Shown: positions 24,564 to 33,224 of the stretch, piece after piece
How positions within the stretch are numbered: position 1 is the first letter of the stretch
Layout of the letters: the number at the start of each line of letters is the position of its first letter
Source: Deltaproteobacteria bacterium
GTDB taxonomy: Bacteria > Desulfobacterota > DSM-4660 > Desulfatiglandales > HGW-15
Length of the DNA stretch: 64,000 bases
Direction: 5' to 3'
Assembly: GCA_019308985.1 (NCBI GenBank)
Contig: JAFDHB010000001.1
Span: 28,175 to 92,174, forward strand
Made by a program: the position numbers and the translations under genes
Notes under the pieces: generated by a model
Databases searched by the model: none
Seen by the model: only the letters and a program-made list of their open reading frames with translations
Told to the model about the DNA's origin: nothing

Positions 24564-25618
24564 AAGCTTTTTGTGCTGTATTCTCATTGGTTCTTTTGAT
24601 CTGCCTCCCTATTACCGCCGTCTATGGAGATTACCTGGAAGTCCGCCGTCCGGCATTGATAAAGGCAGAACCAAATCGGGAAGCCAGGACTATTGAACGA
24701 GTAACGCCAGGGACAAGGCTGGAGCTTCTCAACGAAGGTCGGCAGGTTAACGGTTACTATAACGTGCGAGCAAGCTTTCCAGGCCAGTCTGGATGGATCT
24801 ACCGAACTTTGGTGCGACGCTATGCTGGAGAAATCCCTGTGCCGGAACCTGAGGGTCAAATCATTGATCCCCTTGCTGACCCGACTCTGAGTCTTACCCC
24901 GGAAATGAGGCGTTATGCAGCCCGTCACTTACGCCTCGGGAAACCGCAAGCGGTTTATGAACGGGTGCGACAAGGGTATGTCCTGGCACAAGATGCAAGG
25001 CTCAAAATCCCCCTCTGGGTCCAATACGAACTGAGCCTGAATGAGCTTCAAGGCCCAGCCAGGAGGACAGACGATTTCCAACCGGATACATCGATCCCAT
25101 ATGGATACCGGGCAGAGCTGGAAGATTACTCTGGTAGTGGATTCGACCGTGGACATATGGCTCCGGCCGGAGACATGAAGAGGAGCTGGCGGGTTATGTC
25201 TGAGAGCTTCTTGCTCTCAAACATGTGCCCCCAGGTGGGAAGGGGCTTCAACCGCAATATTTGGAAGAACCTGGAGTCGGCTATCAGGGGCTGGGTAGAA
25301 CAGCGGGGCACCCTGACCATCATCACAGGCCCTATATTCGCTATCCAGGGGAATCGCGTCAGCTACCAGGTTGTCGGAGAGAATCACGTGGCAGTACCGA
25401 CTCATTTCTATAAGATTATTGTGGATGCCAGCAATCCGAACAGACCTGAAGCCTTGGCGTTCATGCTTCCAAACGAGAATCTTTCAGGCCGGAGCTACCG
25501 TGAGTTTTTGACCTCAATTGATGAAATTGAAAAGGCAACAGGTCTTGATTTCCTCTCTGCCCTTCCGGTAGCGGTACAGGAATCCTTGGAGTCTGAGAAG
25601 GCTTCTAGGATCTGGTGA
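24560..25618 (+). CDS. secreted DNA/RNA non-specific endonuclease (NUC1 family) with SH3b domain
   Basis: 352 residues. Signal peptide at 1-23, an SH3-like domain at about 24-90 (EVRRPALIKAEPN ... GWIYRTLVRR), then the beta-beta-alpha-Me nuclease domain with DRGH at 196-199 and the metal-binding asparagine in FNRNIWKNLE. Cleaves DNA and RNA with Mg2+ in the periplasm or outside. Overlaps the upstream membrane-protein gene by 4 bases. Confidence 0.9.
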   Translation: MKAFCAVFSLVLLICLPITAVYGDYLEVRRPALIKAEPNREARTIERVTPGTRLELLNEGRQVNGYYNVRASFPGQSGWIYRTLVRRYAGEIPVPEPEGQIIDPLADPTLSLTPEMRRYAARHLRLGKPQAVYERVRQGYVLAQDARLKIPLWVQYELSLNELQGPARRTDDFQPDTSIPYGYRAELEDYSGSGFDRGHMAPAGDMKRSWRVMSESFLLSNMCPQVGRGFNRNIWKNLESAIRGWVEQRGTLTIITGPIFAIQGNRVSYQVVGENHVAVPTHFYKIIVDASNPNRPEALAFMLPNENLSGRSYREFLTSIDEIEKATGLDFLSALPVAVQESLESEKASRIW

Positions 25619-25764
25619 GTATAGCGAAAATGTCAAGCCTCATATTTTCGTCTTAAAATAGTCACTGATATGTTCAAAACGTTTTTTTGGCTTTCTTGAT
25701 TGTCCGACTAAGATTTTTTGAAGGCTCGATAAAGCACTTCCTAGCCTGGAAAGGAGGAAATGAC

Positions 25765-27195
25765 ATGCCGGATATCCGTTATGTATGCCTTTCTGATACC
25801 CACTTTGGAGAAGAAGATAGTCTATTGACCAACCTGAAAACAGCCAGCACAGATACCGATCCTAGCCAGCCGAGTCCGGTTATGAGACAACTGGTCGACT
25901 GTCTGAGATATCTCATCTCCGAGAACAAGAACAAAAAGAAACCTACACTTATTCTCAATGGGGACATCCTTGAACTGGCCTTGAGCACGACCAATGAGGC
26001 AGCCATGGTGTTTGAACGATTCATTGAGCTGGTCATGCCAAAGGATAATCAGCTCTTTGAAAGGATTATCTATATTCCCGGAAATCACGATCATCACCTC
26101 TGGGAGATCGCCCGTGAGACCCAGTACACAGATCACATCGGAGGCCTTGATCCAAGTGAATACCTTCCCATTCCCTATCACACGACGAGCATGTTTGTGG
26201 AGAATACTCCTAAACCCGTCCCCTCTTACTTTCTGACGAGGCTAGTCAGGAGATACCCTCATCTGAAGGATTTTGTGATTACCGTTGCGTACCCCAACTT
26301 AGGCCTCATCCATGAAAAGGATCAGCGATGCGTCATTTTCAGCCACGGCCATTTCATTGAATCCCTCTACCAGCTTATGAGCACCATGAAAAACTTGCTA
26401 TTTCCCGAGCGTAAAAAACCGGTACATATCTGGGATATAGAGGCTGAAAACTTCGCCTGGATCGATTTCTTCTGGTCTACGATGGGTCGTTCAGGGGAGG
26501 TTGGCACAGAAGTCGAGCTATTCTATGAAAAAATGCAAGACAAGGAGAATTTCAAAAGACTCCTTTACAACACCGCTGAAGGACTAGCCAAAAAATATGA
26601 CCTGCCGGGATGGGGTGATATGATGGAAGCCAAGATCTTGAAATGGATCTTTGGCCAGATGGTTGATAAGATGACTGGCATCGAGAGAAGACAAACAGAC
26701 CGGCCCTTGAGCCAAGAAGCTGAAAGGGGGCTCTGGGAATATATGAACGGCCCAGTGAAGGATCAGATACTTATAGAGCGTAAGGGCAATATGCCTCGTG
26801 AGGTGACCTTTGTATTTGGCCATACCCATAAACCCTTTCAGGAAGATATGAATTTCAGTGGTTTTCCACGATGGGTAGATGTCTATAATACCGGCGGGTG
26901 GATCGTAGAAAGCGTGGCTCCCGAACCACTCCACGGGGGCGCTGTGATCCTAGTGGATGAGAAACTAAATACTATCTCACTCAATATGTACAACGAGGCC
27001 GAAGATCCCTCCAAGTATGAGGTAAGGGTCAAAGAAGCCACCCATGAAGGTGAGGAGAGGAATCCTTTCTTCCGACGCATAAACAACCTGGTAAAACCAT
27101 CTGAGGATCCTTGGAAGACATTCTCAGCTATTGCTTCCCGGACAGTAAGAATCAGGGCGCAGAACCTGCGAGCGAGGATTAATGAAAGGCGCTAG
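25765..27195 (+). CDS. calcineurin-like metallophosphoesterase
   Basis: 476 residues from ATG 25765 (GGAGG 7 bases upstream; a frame extension to 25687 lacks a site). All five metal motifs are seen: SDTHFG, NGDILEL, GNHDHHL, SHGHF and GHTHKP. The large insertion between GNHD and SHGH suggests a specialised substrate. No signal peptide. The start lies about 150 bases after the endonuclease stop. Confidence 0.88.
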   Translation: MPDIRYVCLSDTHFGEEDSLLTNLKTASTDTDPSQPSPVMRQLVDCLRYLISENKNKKKPTLILNGDILELALSTTNEAAMVFERFIELVMPKDNQLFERIIYIPGNHDHHLWEIARETQYTDHIGGLDPSEYLPIPYHTTSMFVENTPKPVPSYFLTRLVRRYPHLKDFVITVAYPNLGLIHEKDQRCVIFSHGHFIESLYQLMSTMKNLLFPERKKPVHIWDIEAENFAWIDFFWSTMGRSGEVGTEVELFYEKMQDKENFKRLLYNTAEGLAKKYDLPGWGDMMEAKILKWIFGQMVDKMTGIERRQTDRPLSQEAERGLWEYMNGPVKDQILIERKGNMPREVTFVFGHTHKPFQEDMNFSGFPRWVDVYNTGGWIVESVAPEPLHGGAVILVDEKLNTISLNMYNEAEDPSKYEVRVKEATHEGEERNPFFRRINNLVKPSEDPWKTFSAIASRTVRIRAQNLRARINERR

Positions 27196-27320
27196 GATCT
27201 ATAATCTAATTTTAAGAATATCTTGCCTATGGCAATCAGAAAAACAAATGACACTGAGGCCAACACCATTGGCAGTATACTTGGCTCACAGCTGATTCAT
27301 TTAACACGGGGGAAGTCATT

Positions 27321-27632
27321 ATGAAGAAGACCGTAGGCCTTGTAATTCTCATTTGTACAATCTTCTTCTCAGCCCTTGCCTTGGCTAAAGACGTCTATGT
27401 AAAAGGCTATTATCGGAAAGACGGCACCTATGTGAGACCACATATCAGGTCATCGCCGGATAGGTATAGGTGGAACAACTACGGACCGTCAAGAAATTTT
27501 CAGGAACTGATGAACCCGCGCACCCGAGATTATGACCAGGACGGCATCCCCAATTATCTTGACACGGATAGCGACAATGATAGCATCCTGGATGACAATG
27601 ACCGGAATCTATATGGGAGAGATCGCTGGTAA
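27321..27632 (+). CDS. secreted small protein with thrombospondin type 3-like calcium repeats
   Basis: 103 residues. Signal peptide (1-22), a basic/aromatic region (YVKGYYRKDGTYVRPHIRSS) as in export-associated small proteins, then Asp-rich calcium-binding repeats DYDQDGIPNYLDTDSDNDS and LDDND. Likely periplasmic or surface-exposed. Function unknown. Confidence 0.75.
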   Translation: MKKTVGLVILICTIFFSALALAKDVYVKGYYRKDGTYVRPHIRSSPDRYRWNNYGPSRNFQELMNPRTRDYDQDGIPNYLDTDSDNDSILDDNDRNLYGRDRW

Positions 27633-27676
27633 CCTTGAGGTCTTCACAATAATCTTAGTCTTAGGAGGCTTGGCTA

Positions 27677-27757
27677 ATGGCAAGATATCAAAAGCTCCGT
27701 AGTGCGGTTTCTGGAGCTTACTTTAGAGAAACCTTACATTTATCAAAATCCTTTTAA
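27677..27757 (+). CDS. 26-codon frame, possible remnant of a small gene
   Basis: AGGAGG stands 8 bases before the ATG; the frame reads MARYQKLRSAVSG then diverges and stops. The first 13 residues resemble the start of a widespread short protein family, so this could be a truncated copy. The rest of 27633-27988 has no supported gene. Confidence 0.25.
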   Translation: MARYQKLRSAVSGAYFRETLHLSKSF

Positions 27758-27988
27758 CCAGGTAAGCAGATCTACTTCCTCCTTTGCTGGGCTTTATGCG
27801 CGGGTCACTTGTCTGGATAAGCTCTTGACAGAAACAACGCTTTTTGAAAACTTACTTGCAAGGCAGCCAGGATTTCGAAACCCTAAATCGAGGGGGTAGC
27901 ACGAATCGAGATCTGAAATCCTACTTGTTATCATAATAAGATGAGATTCTTGTATTTTTAAGACCACTTTTTCGTGGAGGCCCGAATC

Positions 27989-29689
27989 ATGACTGACGAA
28001 CATAAGACCGACGAACATAAGACCAGAGAAGAACTTATAAATGAATTAAGGGGAGAACGTCAGCGTGTTTTAGAACTGCAAAAAGCCATATCGAATACAG
28101 AGGAACTCTACTCGAGGAGGTTGGAAGAATCGGTTTCGAAACGAGTTCATAGAAACTTTGCTATCTTTGGTGTAGCGTTAACCGCTTTTGCGATTTTTGG
28201 GGCTTTCGGGTTTGGTAAATACATAGAGTCATCTCTCTCGGAATCCATTTTAAGAACAGTGAATGATAATGCGCAAAAAGAAATAGAAAACATATCTCGC
28301 ACTGCTTCAGAGAAAATTGACCGAGACCTAAGCAAGGTAAACGAGTTGTTACCAAAAATTGAAGATAAATTGACAGCTACCAAAGAAGAGGTTGAAAAGG
28401 CAAAAATGGCAATAGACGAACGTCTGGCTAGCACGAAAGCCAAAGTTCAGTTTATGGGTGATTTACTCGTTGAAGACATAGATAGGCGGCGACGACAAAT
28501 CCACTCTGACTTGACCCAAGAATTAAGAAAATTTGAAGAAGCCCGGAAAACGGCTCAAATAGAATCTGAAAAGATTGTTGCTAAGATAAAAGCTGAGCAA
28601 AAAACACTTGAAATGGCAACAGTCGCAATTAGGGCACAACTGAGTGAAAAAATCGAAATCCTCCAAACGCTCTCATTCGACAAATCAGCCCCCGATGCTG
28701 ATCTACAACGATATGTAGCGAACATTGTCCTAAAGGACCTTGAGGATGCGGAGCTGGTAAAAAGACAAAAGGTCCTAAAGGAAGCTAGTCGAGCTATTTC
28801 CGACCTCCTTGCGGAAGAACGTCTTCGCGACGATTATTTCGAAGAAATAAGGTTTAGGATTCTTCGGGCTGTTTGTGAGCTGGGTCTCGTCACTGTTGCG
28901 GTTAAGCGGGTATCTGAGCCTGGTTCTTGGGAGCGGCAAACCTTAGTTCTTATCCTTGGGGCGCTAGGTAGCCCTAAGGCAATACCTTCTCTTACTAAGA
29001 TATTAAAGGCAAAGACCGAACCTTTGCTCCTCAGGGAAAAGGCCATCAGATCTCTGGGTGCCATTATGGTGATGTATCCGTTACCAATCATCTTCCCCCC
29101 TTTCGGGCTGAAGCTAAAGCCGCCGGAGGCCTATTTCGGGATATTCGGGATAAGCGCCTCCTTTACCTCGTTTTCGCAAAAGCTATGGAGTGATCCAGAG
29201 ATCGACCGATGGAGACCTCGTAGCCGCCCAGCTCCGTCTTCAGCGGAATGGATCAAAGAAGATGTTGCTTCTGCAGAGGCCATAGTTTGCAAAATAGCAT
29301 TGTCATCAAATGAAGCTAGATCCCTCAGGAAGACTGCAGTTCGTTTGCTTTGGGTATTTAAGAGTAACAAAGCCTCTGAGGTTGCCAGCAAAGTGCTTTT
29401 GAGCGAGTGGAAGATATACGGTGATGAGGCAATTGAAAGCCTTTCCAGGATGCAGAATCAGACGGCAACAGTGACATTCCGTGATTTTGCCTTAATATCC
29501 ACAGTGGACCTATCTTTACGGTTAAGGGCTGTGGAAGCTTTGAGCAAAATGGGAACTAAAGATGCCTTAGAGAGCTTGATGTACGTACTAAAGGAGGCTA
29601 AAGAACCTGAAGTCCGTAATGTTGCAGCTGAAAGCATAGAAAGCTTCAAAAAAATGCGTTACATGCTGTTGCCTAAGGGGGTTCCGTAG
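27989..29689 (+). CDS. membrane-anchored coiled-coil protein with HEAT-like repeats
   Basis: 566 residues from ATG 27989 (GGAGG upstream; a GTG at 27974 overlaps the site). A single membrane helix at about 52-72 (FAIFGVALTAFAIFGAFGFG), a long coiled coil at about 80-225 (IDERLASTKAKVQFMGDLLV), then alpha-helical repeats of HEAT type (LREKAIRSLGAIM, LRKTAVRLLWVFKS, LRLRAVEALSKMG, PEVRNVAAESIESF). Probably a scaffold at the inner membrane. Family not recognised. Confidence 0.65.
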   Translation: MTDEHKTDEHKTREELINELRGERQRVLELQKAISNTEELYSRRLEESVSKRVHRNFAIFGVALTAFAIFGAFGFGKYIESSLSESILRTVNDNAQKEIENISRTASEKIDRDLSKVNELLPKIEDKLTATKEEVEKAKMAIDERLASTKAKVQFMGDLLVEDIDRRRRQIHSDLTQELRKFEEARKTAQIESEKIVAKIKAEQKTLEMATVAIRAQLSEKIEILQTLSFDKSAPDADLQRYVANIVLKDLEDAELVKRQKVLKEASRAISDLLAEERLRDDYFEEIRFRILRAVCELGLVTVAVKRVSEPGSWERQTLVLILGALGSPKAIPSLTKILKAKTEPLLLREKAIRSLGAIMVMYPLPIIFPPFGLKLKPPEAYFGIFGISASFTSFSQKLWSDPEIDRWRPRSRPAPSSAEWIKEDVASAEAIVCKIALSSNEARSLRKTAVRLLWVFKSNKASEVASKVLLSEWKIYGDEAIESLSRMQNQTATVTFRDFALISTVDLSLRLRAVEALSKMGTKDALESLMYVLKEAKEPEVRNVAAESIESFKKMRYMLLPKGVP

Positions 29690-29895
29690 ATAGCGTCTCA
29701 ACAGAGTCGGTTTCTGTTCATTAAGGATTTATGGAGATCCACATGCGAGTAGGGCTGAAGTGTCTTCTTATCACTTTTTTAGGCTTGTTTTCGTCACTGG
29801 AAAACGGAAATCTCCCTGAGTTCCTTCTCTTCCAAACAAAGAACCTGGCCCTAGGTTTCCCTCGGGAAAGATCAACTATAACAATATAAACCAAA

Positions 29896-29914
29896 AAGCC
29901 CCCGAAAGGGGCTT
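29896..29914 (-). terminator. rho-independent terminator for the methyltransferase gene
   Basis: AAGCCCC-cgaaa-GGGGCTT; on the minus strand the stem is followed by a T-run. It lies between the coiled-coil gene and the truncated methyltransferase; the remainder of 29690-30038 holds only the lost 3' end of the latter. Confidence 0.65.
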
Positions 29915-30038
29915 GATGGGAGAATCTCCTTTTCGCCCTTTTCCATAACTGTTAAGGAGAGTTCTCTTTTTTATAAAGCGCAGGTTGGCCCGTGATACAT
30001 CTTGATAGAAACTTCGGAGAATTCCCTAAACAGAAACT

Positions 30039-30605
30039 CTAACTGTCTTTGGTGAAATTAAAATAATGTTTTGGGTAAGCGTGGTAAATATGGATAAGGG
30101 GAACTGTGGCGATCATTTTGCCGCCTGGCTTCAAAACCCTATATGCTTCGTCAATGCATTTATGGGGCTCGGCAACATGTTCTAAGACCGCCTCGGCTAT
30201 AATACAATCTGCAAAACCATCTTCAAATGGCAATTTCCTTATATCAGCGACAACATCAACATTTTCAAAATTCTCTATGTCAACATTGATTATTCCTTTC
30301 TTGAGTCTTTTGTTTCCGGAACCAAGGCTCACGGCCACATCATTATCTTTGATCTCTTTGACAAAATTAACAAGATGATCATCTGGTTTGTAATCGCTAT
30401 TGATAAATTTCTTGCCGAAATTGCATAGCTTAGCCGTCAGCATCTTATTGGCTATAAGATCGGCATAATTGAAGCGCGATTTTTTCTTCTCCTTTTTTGG
30501 GCCTCTTACCCTCCCAATGATCCAAAGAGAACTTCTTTTAAGAGCCCTCCGCAATGACGTTATGAGATTTGACAATAGTAATAGTTTAGGACAGCTTAAA
30601 CGCAT
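30039..30605 (-). CDS. class I SAM-dependent methyltransferase, C-terminally truncated by frameshift
   Basis: 188 residues. Motif I is VSLGSGNKR, followed by NVDIENF, ADIRKLPFEDGFADCIIAEAVLEHV (motif IV/post I) and EAYRVLKPGGKMIATVP (type 11 methyltransferase). The reading stops after NFTKDS. One base out of frame the family sequence resumes as LEFLFREFSEV and MYHGPTCAL, to a stop at 29971, so a T has been lost at about 30041. The catalytic core is intact but the tail is missing; probably non-functional. Substrate unknown. Confidence 0.75.
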   Translation of the reverse strand: MRLSCPKLLLLSNLITSLRRALKRSSLWIIGRVRGPKKEKKKSRFNYADLIANKMLTAKLCNFGKKFINSDYKPDDHLVNFVKEIKDNDVAVSLGSGNKRLKKGIINVDIENFENVDVVADIRKLPFEDGFADCIIAEAVLEHVAEPHKCIDEAYRVLKPGGKMIATVPLIHIYHAYPKHYFNFTKDS

Positions 30606-30652
30606 ATGACATCAGGAGGACCTACCGTCGCCTCCTTCAACTTAAAGAGGTT

Positions 30653-31408
30653 TTAATCAGCTTTTGCCTCTTTCCAAACAATGTAGAATATTGACCGGAG
30701 ACTCTCCGCAATCTCCTTCGCCTCAATGATCATCCCCATGGGTTTTTTCCCAAACGTAACGATCCCTAGTTTATCCCCATAGACATTGATCTCACTGGAA
30801 AGGGAAAATTTTTCCCTCGCAACCGGGCGCCTCTCAACCAATCTCTCTTTGGCAGGAAGAACAATCCCCTTTTTTGTGGCGTAGATCACCTTACGATAGG
30901 TATGGTTTAGGGCCCTGAGCATCCGATGCCGATGGTCCCTCTTATGGGGTGGAAATATCTGGTAGGCTTCGTCCATGGGGATAAACTCTTCTATGCAGGC
31001 CAAATTCTTGGAGCTTTGCATATCTTCCCGCATCAGCCTGATCCCTTCCTTCCCTTCGAAGAACCTGATCTTTGGCCTCCCCAAAGAAAGATCAACCAGT
31101 CCTTTCAGCTGAGGGAGGATTCTTTGAAGCGCCTTTTCCTTTCCCTCCAATTCCTTCTGCTGGACCTGGAGATGGGTTAAGAGCTTTTCCGGATTCCGGC
31201 TGACAAAAAGACGCCTTTTGTTCTTCCGAAGCTCATCCACTAAACCTTTTTCTTCTAGAGCTCTTATCAGGTTATAGATGGTGGTGCGGGTGATTCCAGT
31301 TTTCCTGGAGATCTCTTGGACGGTGATCGGGCCAAGCTCAAGAGAGGCCAGGTAGATGAGGGCCTCTTTTTGGGATAAGCCTAGGTTTTGGAGGTGTTGT
31401 TCAAACAT
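30653..31408 (-). CDS. TrmB-like transcriptional regulator
   Basis: 251 residues. Winged helix at 1-70: LGLSQKEALIYLASLELGPI, then VQEISRKTGITRTTIYNLIR, as in the TrmB family. A short coiled coil (82-105) and an effector-binding-like domain (KIRFFEGKEGIRLMREDM ... YGDKLGIVTFGKKPMGMIIEA) follow. Such proteins bind sugars or related ligands and control nearby genes. Lies 47 bases upstream of the methyltransferase on the same strand. Confidence 0.8.
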   Translation of the reverse strand: MFEQHLQNLGLSQKEALIYLASLELGPITVQEISRKTGITRTTIYNLIRALEEKGLVDELRKNKRRLFVSRNPEKLLTHLQVQQKELEGKEKALQRILPQLKGLVDLSLGRPKIRFFEGKEGIRLMREDMQSSKNLACIEEFIPMDEAYQIFPPHKRDHRHRMLRALNHTYRKVIYATKKGIVLPAKERLVERRPVAREKFSLSSEINVYGDKLGIVTFGKKPMGMIIEAKEIAESLRSIFYIVWKEAKAD

Positions 31409-31721
31409 CTTGCTAAGATAGGAATGGGAGATAGTGAAAGGAATTGATAGACAATGCGATCTAGGGTGCTTGTAGGAACGGTGTATATGTCTCTATAAAT
31501 CATCATAGCCAAACGGCCAAGAAAAAGCAAGATTGCTGCCATGCATCTAAGAAAAAGGGGGCTAGTAAAAGCCATTGATGTTTGCTTCTCAATATGTATT
31601 TTATCCCCAGATGAGTGTCAGCGGAAGCTGATGGGGAAGTTAGGAAACAGCGTTTCCAAAAAAAGGGTCCCTATGTCCGTTCTTAGGGTCGTGGAAGGGA
31701 TAGTGGAATTGGAGGTCAACT

Positions 31722-32087
31722 ATGGCCGAGGATAAGAGGATTGGCTCATGGCAATTTTCTGAATTGGAGCGACATTTGAAGCAGTACGCCCAGGATAGTT
31801 CACTTGGTTCAAGGACCGTATTCCTGGCCAATCCTAAAGAGAAAATGGAGCTTGATAACATCATCCTGAAACACCTCTGGCCATCGGTCATCAAAGGTCT
31901 GGGGTCAAGTGGAATATGGGTAAAATCTCTGAAGGAAGGGTTCCCGAAAACCGCCATTGAGGACGAAAACTATGCCTTTACAGCTAGATCTCTGACGTTC
32001 CTGTTGGAAGATCCCCCGAAGGCAAATCTCCCCTATGGCCGATGTGCCGTGGTATTGCAGAGGAAAGATTCAATGCTCTGCTTTTGA
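31722..32087 (+). CDS. hypothetical protein, N-terminal part of a frameshifted gene
   Basis: 121 residues; GGAGGT precedes the ATG. The frame ends at TGA directly after a run of four T (32082-32085). With one T fewer it continues as CFDYMISFDFYVYFPE in the frame of the next entry, giving one protein of about 235 residues. Family not recognised. A possible 34-codon frame (31631-31735) overlaps its start. Confidence 0.5.
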   Translation: MAEDKRIGSWQFSELERHLKQYAQDSSLGSRTVFLANPKEKMELDNIILKHLWPSVIKGLGSSGIWVKSLKEGFPKTAIEDENYAFTARSLTFLLEDPPKANLPYGRCAVVLQRKDSMLCF

Positions 32088-32430
32088 TTATATGATTTCT
32101 TTCGACTTCTATGTCTATTTCCCGGAGGACTTCAGCCTTAAGAAAATCGCAAGGCTGCTCAAGAACCCTGAGTTTGCCGGATACCCCCCGGAGCTCTCTT
32201 ATTCCCCTTCGCTGAGCGGGGAGGGGGTATTCTCTTTGGCTTTTGCGAAGGGCAGTGGTGCCGGGTGGGGGCTTCACAGTTACGATGAGGCAACCAATAC
32301 GATATATGAAGACATTAAAGGCAATATTGAACTGATCGGGGCGATCTATGATCTTGAAAAGGATTACAAGAGCGCAAAGGCATTCAATCGGTTGGAGAGG
32401 TCTCTGGTTGGGGTTTTTGCTTCAGGGTGA
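32035..32430 (+). CDS. hypothetical protein, C-terminal part of a frameshifted gene
   Basis: The frame is open for 131 codons but only the part after about 32085 (DYMISFDFYVYFPEDFSLKKIARLL) looks native; the first 17 codons overlap the upstream frame. There is no ribosome binding site at its own ATG. Best read as the downstream half of the gene starting at 31722. Confidence 0.45.
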   Translation: MADVPWYCRGKIQCSAFDYMISFDFYVYFPEDFSLKKIARLLKNPEFAGYPPELSYSPSLSGEGVFSLAFAKGSGAGWGLHSYDEATNTIYEDIKGNIELIGAIYDLEKDYKSAKAFNRLERSLVGVFASG

Positions 32431-32470
32431 GGTGCTGGGGCATATAACGTAACAGATTCAAAGCCCCGCG

Positions 32471-32932
32471 TCACTCCATTTCACCGACCACCCCAGCCCT
32501 AGGATTGCTGCTTAGGTATTCGACCCAGCTTTGCGGCAAAGGCTCACATAGCCAGGGGAGCATTTCATAAACTTTCAGTGGGCTTTTTGCTATCCACTCT
32601 ACTATCTCCCAGAAATATTTGTTTATCAGCTGCGGATAGACTCCTTTTTTTATTTCCTCCTTCCAATTATCTCTCTCTTCCCTGGAAAGATCCGTCCACC
32701 AACAATCCGTGGCAATATGGAATAACCGATAGACTATTCTCCATTTGTCTAATTCCGGAACTGGGTCGTCATGGTCTCCTGTTCTGAGGGGATCGTGATC
32801 TTTAAACCTATGCCTAAGGCCCGGAGCCTTTTGGGAATACGCATCCATTGCCTTGTCTACAGCCATAAAAGGATAACCACAGCTTCCGAAAGCCATTTTC
32901 CACAATCTTTTGTGAATTCTACGCCTTGGCAT
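32471..32932 (-). CDS. hypothetical protein
   Basis: 153 residues, Trp- and Tyr-rich, helical (RIVYRLFHIATDCWWTDLSREE). No signal peptide, membrane segment or motif I recognise. Convergent with the frameshifted gene to its left; its promoter region and 32933-33224 contain nothing notable. Confidence 0.5.
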   Translation of the reverse strand: MPRRRIHKRLWKMAFGSCGYPFMAVDKAMDAYSQKAPGLRHRFKDHDPLRTGDHDDPVPELDKWRIVYRLFHIATDCWWTDLSREERDNWKEEIKKGVYPQLINKYFWEIVEWIAKSPLKVYEMLPWLCEPLPQSWVEYLSSNPRAGVVGEME

Positions 32933-33224
32933 AATTTACCTCTTGGCAGCAAATGAAGCAGCCAATCCAAAGCCCGCGCCTCGTCCCCTTTTACCTTTTA
33001 CTAACGCGCTTTGTAATAGTTCTCTTGTTTCATTACATTATCGGAAAGTGTGAACTATAATATCTATTCGAAAATGTCCTCCCCCAGAGCGCTCAAAACG
33101 TCGAAGATTGAAGCTCCTTCTGACATGCTTTATCTACGGTAAAGCTCTTTCGTATGTCCCTGATGATTTGTTGATCTTCAAATGACTTGTGGCAACATTC
33201 CCATGCGTTGCTTTTCCTGGATGT

